Of a stretch of 45,596 bases of DNA, positions 1-7,444 are shown in pieces. The stretch covers positions 1 to 45,596 of the forward strand of contig NZ_JAGGNW010000029.1 in the NCBI RefSeq assembly GCF_018614875.1, read 5' to 3'. Position 1 is the stretch's first letter. Each line of letters starts with the position of its first letter. This stretch comes from Variovorax paradoxus. GTDB lineage: Bacteria; Pseudomonadota; Gammaproteobacteria; Burkholderiales; Burkholderiaceae_C. The position numbers and the translations under genes were made by a program. The notes beneath the pieces were generated by a model. It had not been told where the DNA came from and did no database searches. It saw nothing but the letters and a program-made list of their open reading frames with translations.

Positions 1-622
1 ACCCGCATGGGCGTCGCGGATCGTCGATCGTGAGTGCATTCAATGCGTCATAGGTGCCAGCCGCCACCATGCGCACCTTGGTGTCATTTCCCAGAATCTT
101 GAGCGCGTTGCGAAACTGGCGTTGCTGCAATGCGCGTCCCTGCAAGGAGTTGTTGATCTCGTCGATCAGCAGCACTTTGACGCTGAGCTGGGAAAACAGG
201 ACCTTGATCTGCGAGTACTTGGCCGGCTCGCTGGCATTCGGCTTGTACACGGCCAGGAGTGCATCGAGGATGTTCGTGTAGAGCGCATTGATGTCAGGTC
301 CGGGAGGGCAACTGATCACCACGACCTCGACCACGGAGACGGGAGCCTCCGGAGAGACGACAGGTTTATGAAGGTCGACGAAATGCTCCAGCACCGTCGA
401 CTTGCCGCTGTGCGAATCGCCGACAAGCAGAAGATTGGGCGGGCGCGTGGAGCGCGGGTGGGCCAGCAGAAACTCCATGAACTCCAGCGCCTTCACCGAT
501 GGAGCGAGGGCCATCCAGGAACCCATCAGAATTTTCTCAATCCGTTCGGCATCGGGCGCGTCGATCGACTTGAGTGCTTCTGCACCGAGGTGAGGGTACA
601 ACGGGTTCCGAGGTTTAGACAT
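1..622 (-). CDS. TniB/TnsC-like AAA+ transposition ATPase (C-terminus beyond window)
   Basis: The first 207 residues of an AAA+ ATPase that in Tn7/Tni elements joins target selection to the transposase. A Walker A motif, GDSHSGKST, lies at residues 68-76 and a Walker B, LLIDE, at 151-155; the arrangement after Walker B (many Gln/Arg, then VAAGT) resembles TniB. The ATG at 622 follows the tnsB stop by only six bases, so the two are probably translated together. The 3' end and any TniQ/TnsD targeting gene lie off the left edge. Whether it is closer to TniB or TnsC cannot be settled from this N-terminal part. Confidence 0.87.
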   Translation of the reverse strand, partial: MSKPRNPLYPHLGAEALKSIDAPDAERIEKILMGSWMALAPSVKALEFMEFLLAHPRSTRPPNLLLVGDSHSGKSTVLEHFVDLHKPVVSPEAPVSVVEVVVISCPPGPDINALYTNILDALLAVYKPNASEPAKYSQIKVLFSQLSVKVLLIDEINNSLQGRALQQRQFRNALKILGNDTKVRMVAAGTYDALNALTIDDPRRPCG

Positions 623-628
623 TGGACG

Positions 629-2560
629 TCATTCGTCTTCGATGGGAAAAATCTCGTCGGGGTTGTAGCCGGCGATGGCGTCCGGCGGCGATGTGGGTAC
701 CGTTCGCGAGGCCACGGGCAGTTCGACGGGCCTCTGCTGCCGAACCTTCGCGTGCTCGACCCGGCGCTGCATGTTGTGCCGCGCTTTCTTGGTCAGCGCT
801 GCGCTCTCCTGCTCGAGCTTGCGTCGCTCCAACACGATCGCCATGACGCCACGTGTATCTTTCAAATTGCCGCCGCGGTCATCCTGTATGCGCTGTGCGG
901 CTTCGTATTCCCATTGGCTGATGCCGGGCGGAAGGCTCGGGTCGGCGTAAGGGATCTTCACGTATTGCTTCTGAATCGGATCCCGGAAGTAGAGCACGCT
1001 GATGTCGCGGGGATCCCGCCCGAAACGGCGATAGACACCCGTCTTGGTCTTCGGATCCTTGATGTTCACGTACGGCCGCAGGCAGTCGTGGAAATAGGTG
1101 ACGTGCTTGATCACCACGCCTTCGGGATGAATGACCCGCTCCTCGAACGGAAGCAGATCGATGCGCAGCTTCTCTTCGTCCTGGATCAGCGCCGGCCTGC
1201 CTCGCCCTGGCTTGGTCTTGGTGCCGAGGATGCCTTCTTTCCACTTGAGGGCTGGGGCCATGCCGAGGGTCGTGTGCTTCTCCCGGTGGTACTTCTCGAT
1301 GGTCAGGTACAACCATCCTTCCAACTCGGTGAGGGTCATGGTTGCCGTCTTTTCCGAGTCGTATTCACCCCTCTCCTTGGGGTTCGAGAACGTTGCGCCT
1401 GGCAATGCCTTGAGCTTGGAGGCTAAGGTGCCCATGAAGCGCTCGATGATGGCGCCGTACTTGGGGTTCTTTACCGGACGGAAATGCGCGTCGATGTCGT
1501 ATTCCTTGCATCCGAACTCGATCAGCTTGCCCCGAAACTCCTTGGCGTTGTCCATGTGCACGACGTCCATGACACCGTAGTACGGCCACTCGACCTGGTC
1601 CGTCAGGCTCAGTTGCTCGAGGCGCCGCCGTTTGGTCAGTATGGCGTTCGTGATGCACAGCCCAGCGGACAAGCTCGACGGCGGATCGAGCGACACATAG
1701 AAGCCCAGAATGACACGGCTGTAGCAATCGATGAGCACGGTGATCCAGGCGCGACTGATCGCCCTGCGGTACTTGTCGTCGACGACCATGACGTCAAGCA
1801 ACGTGTGGTCCATCTGCCCGACCGCGAGAGGGTAATCGGCATCCGGGAGCTTGTTGCCTTTGCCCGGCGTCTTGTTGGCTTCGAACTTCCTGGCCTCGGC
1901 CTCCCCCTTGCGCCTCTTGGCACGCTTCTTCTCTTCGATCTCTTCGACACGCGAGCGAATCGTGTTGGGAGCTGGCGGCTTGATGCCCGCGATGACGCAG
2001 TCTTCCTCGATTTTTTCGATCAACGCCTTCTTGCTGATCTTCTGGTTCGTGAGAAAGTGGGTCTTGATGCCGTTCTGGATCACATGCTCCAGCTCCTCGG
2101 ACAGACGGATCTTGCCGCGCCCACCATCGGGCCGATAAGGCAACAGGCACGAGAGCAACTGGGTCTCGTACAGGTCATGCATCAATCGGTAGAGCGTCGC
2201 CTGGGAAATATCAAGCAAGGCACAGGCTTGCGTTCGGGCTTCTTTCGAAACCGTCTTCATGGCGAGCAACGGCGTCAGGACCTTGCGCCGATATTCCGCG
2301 ATCTCCCAGTCGTGCGAGTCCACATCGTCGAAGGAGACTTGCTCAACAACCTTGACCTTCTTGCCCCGTCTGAAAACCTCCCGATAGCCGAGCTCGTCCA
2401 GGTCCAGCGTGGCAATGTCCTCCGTGCCCAGTTCCTTCGCCATCACCTTCATCAGGCCGATGAACCGCAGGATGACGTATTCCTTGCCCTCTTCGGTCTT
2501 GACGACCATGCCCTCGCGTGGCCGCAACAAGGGAGCGGCGCTATGGCGCGGTTCGGTCAT
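629..2560 (-). CDS. tnsB: Tn7/Tni-like DDE transposase (TnsB/TniA family)
   Basis: A 643-residue Mu/TnsB-type integrase that joins the transposon 3' ends to target DNA. An N-terminal helix-turn-helix region (about residues 95-210) precedes the rve catalytic core. The likely catalytic triad is Asp251 (in QMDHT), Asp337 (in VHMDNA) and Glu373 (in IIERF); the last two are separated by 35 residues, the classical DD35E spacing. The C-terminal part carries the Mu-type beta-barrel and a basic tail. I start it at the ATG at 2560 because that ATG overlaps the tnsA stop as ATGA; an upstream extension to 2641 would run 82 bases into tnsA. It sits between tnsA and the ATPase gene. Confidence 0.9.
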   Translation of the reverse strand: MTEPRHSAAPLLRPREGMVVKTEEGKEYVILRFIGLMKVMAKELGTEDIATLDLDELGYREVFRRGKKVKVVEQVSFDDVDSHDWEIAEYRRKVLTPLLAMKTVSKEARTQACALLDISQATLYRLMHDLYETQLLSCLLPYRPDGGRGKIRLSEELEHVIQNGIKTHFLTNQKISKKALIEKIEEDCVIAGIKPPAPNTIRSRVEEIEEKKRAKRRKGEAEARKFEANKTPGKGNKLPDADYPLAVGQMDHTLLDVMVVDDKYRRAISRAWITVLIDCYSRVILGFYVSLDPPSSLSAGLCITNAILTKRRRLEQLSLTDQVEWPYYGVMDVVHMDNAKEFRGKLIEFGCKEYDIDAHFRPVKNPKYGAIIERFMGTLASKLKALPGATFSNPKERGEYDSEKTATMTLTELEGWLYLTIEKYHREKHTTLGMAPALKWKEGILGTKTKPGRGRPALIQDEEKLRIDLLPFEERVIHPEGVVIKHVTYFHDCLRPYVNIKDPKTKTGVYRRFGRDPRDISVLYFRDPIQKQYVKIPYADPSLPPGISQWEYEAAQRIQDDRGGNLKDTRGVMAIVLERRKLEQESAALTKKARHNMQRRVEHAKVRQQRPVELPVASRTVPTSPPDAIAGYNPDEIFPIEDE

Positions 2561-3195
2561 GACGCGGCACCTGGAATGATCCACGCAGCGCGCTCCATCG
2601 GAGCGTCCAGATCCAGCAGGATCCGGCGGTGCGCCACGCACCCCCAGAAGTGGGCGGTCATTTCCCCGTCCTCGTCCTCATGGGCATCCAGCAACTCCCC
2701 AACGGTGGAGTTTTGTCCTTGCTCAGTCAGCCAGGCGAGGAGGCGAGTTGACGCCGAGGCGTCCGGCGGCTGCCTGTGGAAAGCCCGCAGGTACTTGATG
2801 TTCTTGAGCCGCTCCTCAGGAAAGTCCTCCTGGCTTTTCTTGAGAAAGATCCAGCCTCGCTCCGCGCAGTACGCTTCGGCCGCTTTGAACTTGGGCGCGT
2901 ACTTCTCCTTGTTGACCTCCAGATCCTCGCGGGTCTTGACTTCGGTTAGCTCGGAGGGGCGGCCCGACTCCTTGCGGTAGTGGACGAGCACATCGGGCAC
3001 ATAGCCGTTGGGAACGCCCTTGACGGGTATCCGCACTGGCTGGACCTCGACACTCAGGACATCGTCGTCGTCGCACAGGAGCAAGAGAAAATCCTTCTCC
3101 TGCAGCGACTCAAATTCCAGCAATTGCTTCGCATGGCGCGTGTGCATGCGCCCCGTCACCACCAAGTAGTTCTTGGGAATTCTTCGTACCGACAT
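2557..3195 (-). CDS. tnsA: TnsA-like transposon endonuclease
   Basis: A 212-residue homologue of TnsA, the restriction-endonuclease-fold subunit that cuts the 5' strands and allows cut-and-paste movement. Visible family features are the acidic N-terminal motif around Glu29/Glu33 (FESLQEKDF), Asp68 in YVPDVLV, and Glu85-Val-Lys87 in LTEVK, fitting the E-D-ExK active site. The C-terminal half (about 115-205) would correspond to the TnsC-interacting region. It is the first gene of the operon and overlaps tnsB by four bases. Its presence separates this element from simple Tn5053/Tn402 elements, which lack TnsA and replicate through cointegrates. Confidence 0.85.
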   Translation of the reverse strand: MSVRRIPKNYLVVTGRMHTRHAKQLLEFESLQEKDFLLLLCDDDDVLSVEVQPVRIPVKGVPNGYVPDVLVHYRKESGRPSELTEVKTREDLEVNKEKYAPKFKAAEAYCAERGWIFLKKSQEDFPEERLKNIKYLRAFHRQPPDASASTRLLAWLTEQGQNSTVGELLDAHEDEDGEMTAHFWGCVAHRRILLDLDAPMERAAWIIPGAAS

Positions 3196-3628
3196 ATCTT
3201 CTCCCCCGAGAGATGCCGGATATTCTCATACTCTATTGATCGCGCGCGGCTTCGGCATGGATCAGGCGGGGGGTGCGATCAGCCTCAGTTCTACCCGGCA
3301 GGCCCCTCCACCACGATGGTTCCCCGCGGGAACTCCGCATTCGCATCCGTGCTTTTTAGGGGTCTCGGGGAAGGTGTTTTGGGCGCCCCCGGGAGGCCTT
3401 TGCGCCTCCCCGGGACGTTTTAAGGGGCTTGCCGAGGGGCGCCCCGGAGGCCCTCCTAAGCAGACGTCGTGGCGAAACAGACGTAATGCGAGCAGACCTC
3501 ATGGAGTCAAGACGCAGTAGATCCTGCGGGGGGAGGCGCGGAGGCCCTCCCATGCGGCTCCAATCGACTTGCTAGATAAGGGGCCGCTGGGAATACTGCA
3601 GGCATCGATTCAACGACCGGGTACAGAA
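3196..3628. promoter_or_regulatory. Non-coding stretch between divergent tnsA and the winged-helix gene
   Basis: No convincing gene is visible here. The stretch must hold the leftward tns promoter and the rightward promoter of the next gene. It contains a GC-rich hairpin at 3387-3414 (GGGAGGC paired with GCCTCCC, extended past a bulge) followed by a T-rich run. It also has two copies of CGGAGGCCCTCC (3445-3456 and 3539-3550, 94 bases apart) and three CAGAC boxes at 3461, 3478 and 3493, spaced 17 and 15 bases. What binds these repeats is unknown. Confidence 0.45.
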
Positions 3629-4114
3629 ATGTCAGCTACCCCCAAGAAACCCGCGGCGGTCGCTACCACGGACCGCCGCGTTGCAGCGAAGTGGTCCAAG
3701 ACCGTTGCCGAGTCGGGCTGGACCTCGTTTCCCAACGTCATCTTCGAGCGGCAGCAAGCGCTGCAACTCACGCCGCTGGATATCAACATCCTTCTGCATC
3801 TGGCAGGCAACTGGTGGAACGCCGGCAGCAACCCGTATCGCACCAAGAAGTCGTTGGCTCTCGCAATCGGTGTGCATCCGCGGACCATTCAGAAGCGCAT
3901 CGAAGAGATGGAGCGCTGGGGATACATCAAGCGCATCTACCGCAAGGCCGGCGTGGGTGACAACCTGCCAAACGAATATGACTTCTCCGGACTGATCGAG
4001 AAGGTCACGCCTTTCGCCAAGGAGAAGTTGGCGGAGCGCGCCAAGGCGCAGGCGGAGAAGACCGCCACGATCACCCGCAAACGCCCATTGACAGTGATCG
4101 CAGGCGGCAAGTGA
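3629..4114 (+). CDS. Winged-helix (HTH_36-like) DNA-binding protein, transposon cargo
   Basis: A 161-residue protein whose middle part (about 28-100) resembles the HTH_36 winged-helix fold found in replication-initiator-like and mobile-element proteins. It has a helix running into SLALAIGVHPRTIQKRIEEM, a typical recognition helix, then the wing WGYIKRI. The tail is basic and Lys/Arg-rich (from about 125), suited to DNA binding. I start at ATG 3629 because the residues before it in the longer frame are not protein-like, but no strong ribosome site is seen. It diverges from tnsA and is closed by a clear terminator, so it may control the transposon. That role is inference. Confidence 0.7.
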   Translation: MSATPKKPAAVATTDRRVAAKWSKTVAESGWTSFPNVIFERQQALQLTPLDINILLHLAGNWWNAGSNPYRTKKSLALAIGVHPRTIQKRIEEMERWGYIKRIYRKAGVGDNLPNEYDFSGLIEKVTPFAKEKLAERAKAQAEKTATITRKRPLTVIAGGK

Positions 4115-4121
4115 GAAAGGC

Positions 4122-4162
4122 GAAACCCGCCTGGTGGTGGAACACCGAGACGGGTTTCTTTT
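4122..4162 (+). terminator. Intrinsic terminator after the winged-helix gene
   Basis: GAAACCCG (4122-4129) pairs with CGGGTTTC (4151-4158), followed by a run of T. It begins seven bases after the stop codon and separates this gene from the TIR gene downstream. Confidence 0.75.
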
Positions 4163-4240
4163 GCAACAGGTCCTGGGAAGGGACGTCGGAGAAAGGAGGC
4201 TTGCAATGCTCTGGCTGCGCAAGCACATCGCATTAGCGTA

Positions 4241-4305
4241 GCCAGCTCGGGTTGCGTCCGAGCTGGCATCTTACGTGCGAGGGAGGGGACGGCCTCCCTC
4301 GCACG
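4241..4305. other. Two strong tandem stem-loops (possible structured RNA)
   Basis: Stem 1 is a perfect 10-bp inverted repeat, GCCAGCTCGG (4241-4250) with CCGAGCTGGC (4258-4267), around a 7-base loop. Stem 2 is a perfect 13-bp inverted repeat, CGTGCGAGGGAGG (4274-4286) with its complement (4293-4305), around a 6-base loop. Six bases separate them and neither is followed by a T-run, so they are poor simple terminators. They lie in the ~290-base gap before the TIR gene. They could form a small RNA, a 5' leader of the TIR message, or protein-binding DNA; the sequence does not decide. Confidence 0.55.
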
Positions 4306-4404
4306 GGCGACATCCCCTTCATCAGCAGGTTTAAGCTGTCTCCTATCCAGGGTCTGCGGACGCAGGCCCTTTCAAGAATCTCCGGAAGCTGAGGCGAGCA
4401 AACA

Positions 4405-5391
4405 ATGGCAAGCGTATTTTTTTCATACAGCCACAAGGACGAAGAGCTGCGCAACCAACTGGAGGCGCACTTGGCATTGCTCAAGAATCAAGGCCTCATT
4501 GACGCGTGGTACGACCGCCGGATCATTGCTGGAGACGAAGTCGACGAGGCGATCTTCAGCAAGCTCGAGACCGCCGACATCATCTTGCTGCTGATCAGCT
4601 CGGACTTCATCAGTTCGCCATATTGCTTTTCCAAAGAGATGATGCGGGCAATGGAACGCCATGAAGCTGGCGAGGCGCGCGTCATTCCAGTCATTCTTCG
4701 CCACTGCGAGTGGCACAGTGCTCCCTTTGGCAAGCTGATGGCCGCTCCACGTGACGGCAAGCCGGTCGTTTCCTGGCCCGATCGCGACGAGGCGTTGGCT
4801 GACGTGGCAAAGCAAGTCCGCCGTGCTGTTGAAGCCGTCGCGGCACCGGCTGCATCTCAGCAACCACCGCGCGCGCCGCGCACTGCTTCGTCAGCTTCTG
4901 CTTCAGCCCCTACGGACGCATCTTCCTCGAGCTCCGCGCTCCCGCGATCGAGCAACCTGAGAGTCAAACAGGAGTTTTCCGAGAAAGACCGCGATGACTA
5001 CCTGCGTTCGACGTTCGAATTCGTGAGCAAGTTCTTCGAAGGATCGGTGGGTGCGATCAGCGAGCGGAACCCGGACATCACGGGCAACTACGAGCGCATC
5101 GACTCCCGTCGCATCGCTGCGGTCCTCTATCGCAACGGAAAAAAGCTGGCAGAGTGCTCCGTACGCATGGACGGACTGAGCGGGCGCAGCAGCGGCATCA
5201 CGTTCTCCCATGACGCATCCGCAAGCAACGGTTCATTCAACGAACTATTGAACGTCGAGGCGAATGAGCAGTCGCTATTCATGAAGCCATTGGGCATGGG
5301 TTTTGGCGGTGGCGAGCGCCACAAACAGCTCTCGCAGGAGGGTGCTGCAGAGTATCTTTGGGAGATGTTTATCAGCGCTGCCCAGCGATAG
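4405..5391 (+). CDS. TIR-domain protein (probable defence cargo of the transposon)
   Basis: A 328-residue protein. Residues 1-~145 form a TIR domain (TIR_2-like): it opens with VFFSYSHKDE, continues with ADIILLLISSDF, and places Glu78 (in CFSKE) where TIR NADases such as SARM1 carry the catalytic Glu. A Ser/Ala/Pro-rich linker (about 150-185) leads to a C-terminal domain (about 190-328) whose function I do not know. Bacterial TIR proteins commonly act in anti-phage systems by destroying NAD+ or making signal nucleotides. Here the gene lies just inside the transposon end, a usual place for cargo. NADase activity and the trigger are inferences; the C-terminal domain may be the sensor. Confidence 0.8.
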   Translation: MASVFFSYSHKDEELRNQLEAHLALLKNQGLIDAWYDRRIIAGDEVDEAIFSKLETADIILLLISSDFISSPYCFSKEMMRAMERHEAGEARVIPVILRHCEWHSAPFGKLMAAPRDGKPVVSWPDRDEALADVAKQVRRAVEAVAAPAASQQPPRAPRTASSASASAPTDASSSSSALPRSSNLRVKQEFSEKDRDDYLRSTFEFVSKFFEGSVGAISERNPDITGNYERIDSRRIAAVLYRNGKKLAECSVRMDGLSGRSSGITFSHDASASNGSFNELLNVEANEQSLFMKPLGMGFGGGERHKQLSQEGAAEYLWEMFISAAQR

Positions 5392-5472
5392 GGGAAGCTG
5401 GAAAACTAGCGAAAATCTTCCCAAATGGCGCGCAAATCTGGAACGAGTAAAAAGGCAGTCTCTACTTGAGAA

Positions 5473-5591
5473 GGTCGCGATAGTCGTTGAATTTTCTTAT
5501 TCACTTTTGAATTTTTCTCATTGACTTCTGGATTTTTTCGGTGACGGAAGGCCCTTTTTCTCACCCACTTTTGGTCGCTGTCAGTCTGACA
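5473..5591. repeat. Transposon end: 21-bp-phased TnsB-type repeats
   Basis: Imperfect direct repeats sit at 5494-5516, 5515-5537 and 5558-5580, all built on TTCT-A---ACTT-TG; a weaker half-copy (TTGAATTTT) lies at 5473-5495. Spacings are 21, 21 and 43 bases, that is two and four helical turns. This is the layout of TnsB sites at Tn7-like ends. The block is AT-rich, unlike its surroundings, and divides the cargo from the chromosomal LysR gene. The outermost bases are probably near 5583-5591, where TGTCA/TGACA lies in a 17-base palindrome; the exact junction and target duplication cannot be fixed with the other end missing. Confidence 0.6.
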
Positions 5592-5593
5592 GC
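5577..5593. repeat. 17-base palindrome at the presumed element boundary
   Basis: GCTGTCAG and CTGACAGC flank a single T, giving a perfect 8-bp inverted repeat. It abuts the last TnsB-type repeat. Tni-family ends usually begin TGTC/TGT, so one arm may belong to the element and the other to the target. Confidence 0.5.
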
Positions 5594-5654
5594 AACACGG
5601 CGCCTTCGAAGCGGAAACGGTGCGATGCGAGGCGCATGCATCGATCGCTGTGGC

Positions 5655-6559
5655 TCACCCCTTGTGCACCCGCCCGCCAGGCTTGATTCGATGCTCGAGA
5701 AAATCGAGAAAGGCCCGCTGGACTGCCGTGCTGTGCCGTCGCTGCAGGTAAACCGCAGACAGCCACATGTCGCTGCGGACGAATTCCGACAACACCGGCA
5801 CAAGACGCCCGCTCTCGATGTACGGCTCCAGCATCACCGAAGGCAGGTAAAGCACGCCCGCCCCCAGCAATGCGGCCTGGATCAATGGACCGGCCTCCGT
5901 TGCATTCAGTCGACCTCGCACCGCAACTTCCAGCGGCTCGCCGTCGACTTCGAAACGCCACTTCGACATGGGGTTCAGATGTGTGCTGACCAGCGCGTTG
6001 TGGCTTGCGAGTTCGTTGGGATGAAGAGGCACCCCGTGTGTTCGCCAGTACATCGGCGCGGCGCACACGCTCAAGTTCATCAGAAGCAATTTTCGAACGA
6101 TCAGATTTTCATTCGCAGTCGGCCCGAAGCGCAGGGCGATGTCGATGCCTTCCTCCGCCAGGTCGACGATGCGGTTGGTCAGGACGAGACTGATGCTGAC
6201 TTCCGGATAGTGGCCCATGAAGGTATTGATGAGCGTCGGAAGCTGCGTCTGGTCGATGCCATGCGGCGCGGAGATGCGCAGGCGCCCGCTGGGAGTCAGC
6301 GCCCGGTCCTGGAGTTCCGCTCGGGTTTCTTCCACCAGCTCCAGCATGGGCTTGCTTCTTTCTAGCAGCAATACGCCGGCGTCCGTCAGGCTGACGGCGT
6401 GGCTGTTCCGGTTCAGCAAGCGGACACCGAAGCGACCCTCCAGTGTCGCGATGGCTTGCTGACGGTTCCTCTCGACAGTTCGAGATGCTTGGCCGCGCGG
6501 GAGAAGCTGCCTGAAACTGCGACCTCGCTGAAGGTTCGCAAGAGATCTAGGCTGTCCAA
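5655..6559 (-). pseudogene. LysR-family regulator with a single-base frameshift in the HTH
   Basis: A near full-length LysR-type regulator (about 300 codons). The best start is TTG at 6559, giving MDSLDLLRTFSEV; AGGAG lies six bases upstream. The N-terminal helix-turn-helix reads SFSRAAKHLELSRGTVSK, then the frame breaks near 6453-6457, where GGCTTGCT stands for the expected GGCCTTGCT. The other frame continues with AIATLEGRFGVRLLNR and a complete effector domain down to 5655. One missing base is enough to explain this, so it is either a recent inactivation or a sequencing error. It lies 39 bases after the SDR gene on the same strand and is the first chromosomal gene beside the transposon end. 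Confidence 0.8.
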
Positions 6560-6598
6560 AAGCTTCTCCTGGACATACGAAGCCCGTGTTCGAAGTCC

Positions 6599-7405
6599 TC
6601 AGGCGAGCCCGAGTTTTTTCCTCAGGCTCGCATCGACCGGGCCCGCAGGCATGAAGCGGCGCAGCTTGCTCAGCAGCGATGCCTGCCCGGCCGGCGTGCA
6701 GCGCATGCGCCACGCACCAAGCGCCGCCTCGACGATCGTGCTTGCCACGCCATCGGGTTCGGGTGCACCGTTGACGCTGTTGGCGATGGCGCGCGCCACG
6801 AGGTCGCGTTCGCGGTCATAGGCCGCGATTTTCGACTTTGCATGCGGCGAATTGATGTCCAGGTTGGTCTTGGTGTAGGACGGCTCCACCAGCGTCACGC
6901 GGACGCCGAACTGGCGCACCTCATGATCCAGCGTTTCGGACAGCCCCTCCACGGCATGCTTGGACGCCGAATAGAGCCCCATGTACGGCGCCGGAAGAAA
7001 GCCGAGCACCGAACTGACGTTGACGATCCTTCCGCGGCCCTGCGCCCGCATGTGCGGAAGCACTGCCTGCGCCGTGCGCAGGATGCCGAGCACGTTGGTG
7101 TCGAACAGCGCCGCGGCCTCGGCCGTCCCGGTTTCCTCCACCGCGCCGATCATCGTCGTTCCCGCGCTGTTGACGAGCACGTCGATGCGCGCGGCCCGGC
7201 CGATGATGGACTCGATTCCAGCCTGGACGGAAGCTTCGTCGCGGACATCCATCTCGACGAGCTCGACGCCGCGCAATGCAGGCGCTTTTGCCAGGTTGCG
7301 CACGGTGCCGAATACCTGGCAACCCCGCTCGGCAAACTTCTGTGCGGCGGCGCGTCCGATGCCCGATGACACGCCGGTGACCACGACCACTGTTGAATTC
7401 GACAT
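6599..7405 (-). CDS. Short-chain dehydrogenase/reductase
   Basis: A 268-residue classical SDR oxidoreductase using NAD(P)H. It has the nucleotide-binding TGVSSGIG (residues 10-17), the NSAG motif, a catalytic Ser in VNVSS, and the YSASK active-site Tyr/Lys. The following segment matches the AKR-like SDRs often linked to efflux or regulatory genes. It begins 39 bases downstream of the RND pump gene on the same strand, so it is probably the third gene of that transcript. The substrate cannot be read from the sequence. Confidence 0.87.
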   Translation of the reverse strand: MSNSTVVVVTGVSSGIGRAAAQKFAERGCQVFGTVRNLAKAPALRGVELVEMDVRDEASVQAGIESIIGRAARIDVLVNSAGTTMIGAVEETGTAEAAALFDTNVLGILRTAQAVLPHMRAQGRGRIVNVSSVLGFLPAPYMGLYSASKHAVEGLSETLDHEVRQFGVRVTLVEPSYTKTNLDINSPHAKSKIAAYDRERDLVARAIANSVNGAPEPDGVASTIVEAALGAWRMRCTPAGQASLLSKLRRFMPAGPVDASLRKKLGLA

Positions 7406-7444
7406 TGCAGTTCCTCGATACAGGTGAATGAGATGAAGCGCGGA

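Noticed and set aside
1..5591. A CRISPR-associated transposon
   Set aside because: No cas genes or repeat array are visible in the part of the element seen here; the element is only partly in the window, so this stays open to the left.
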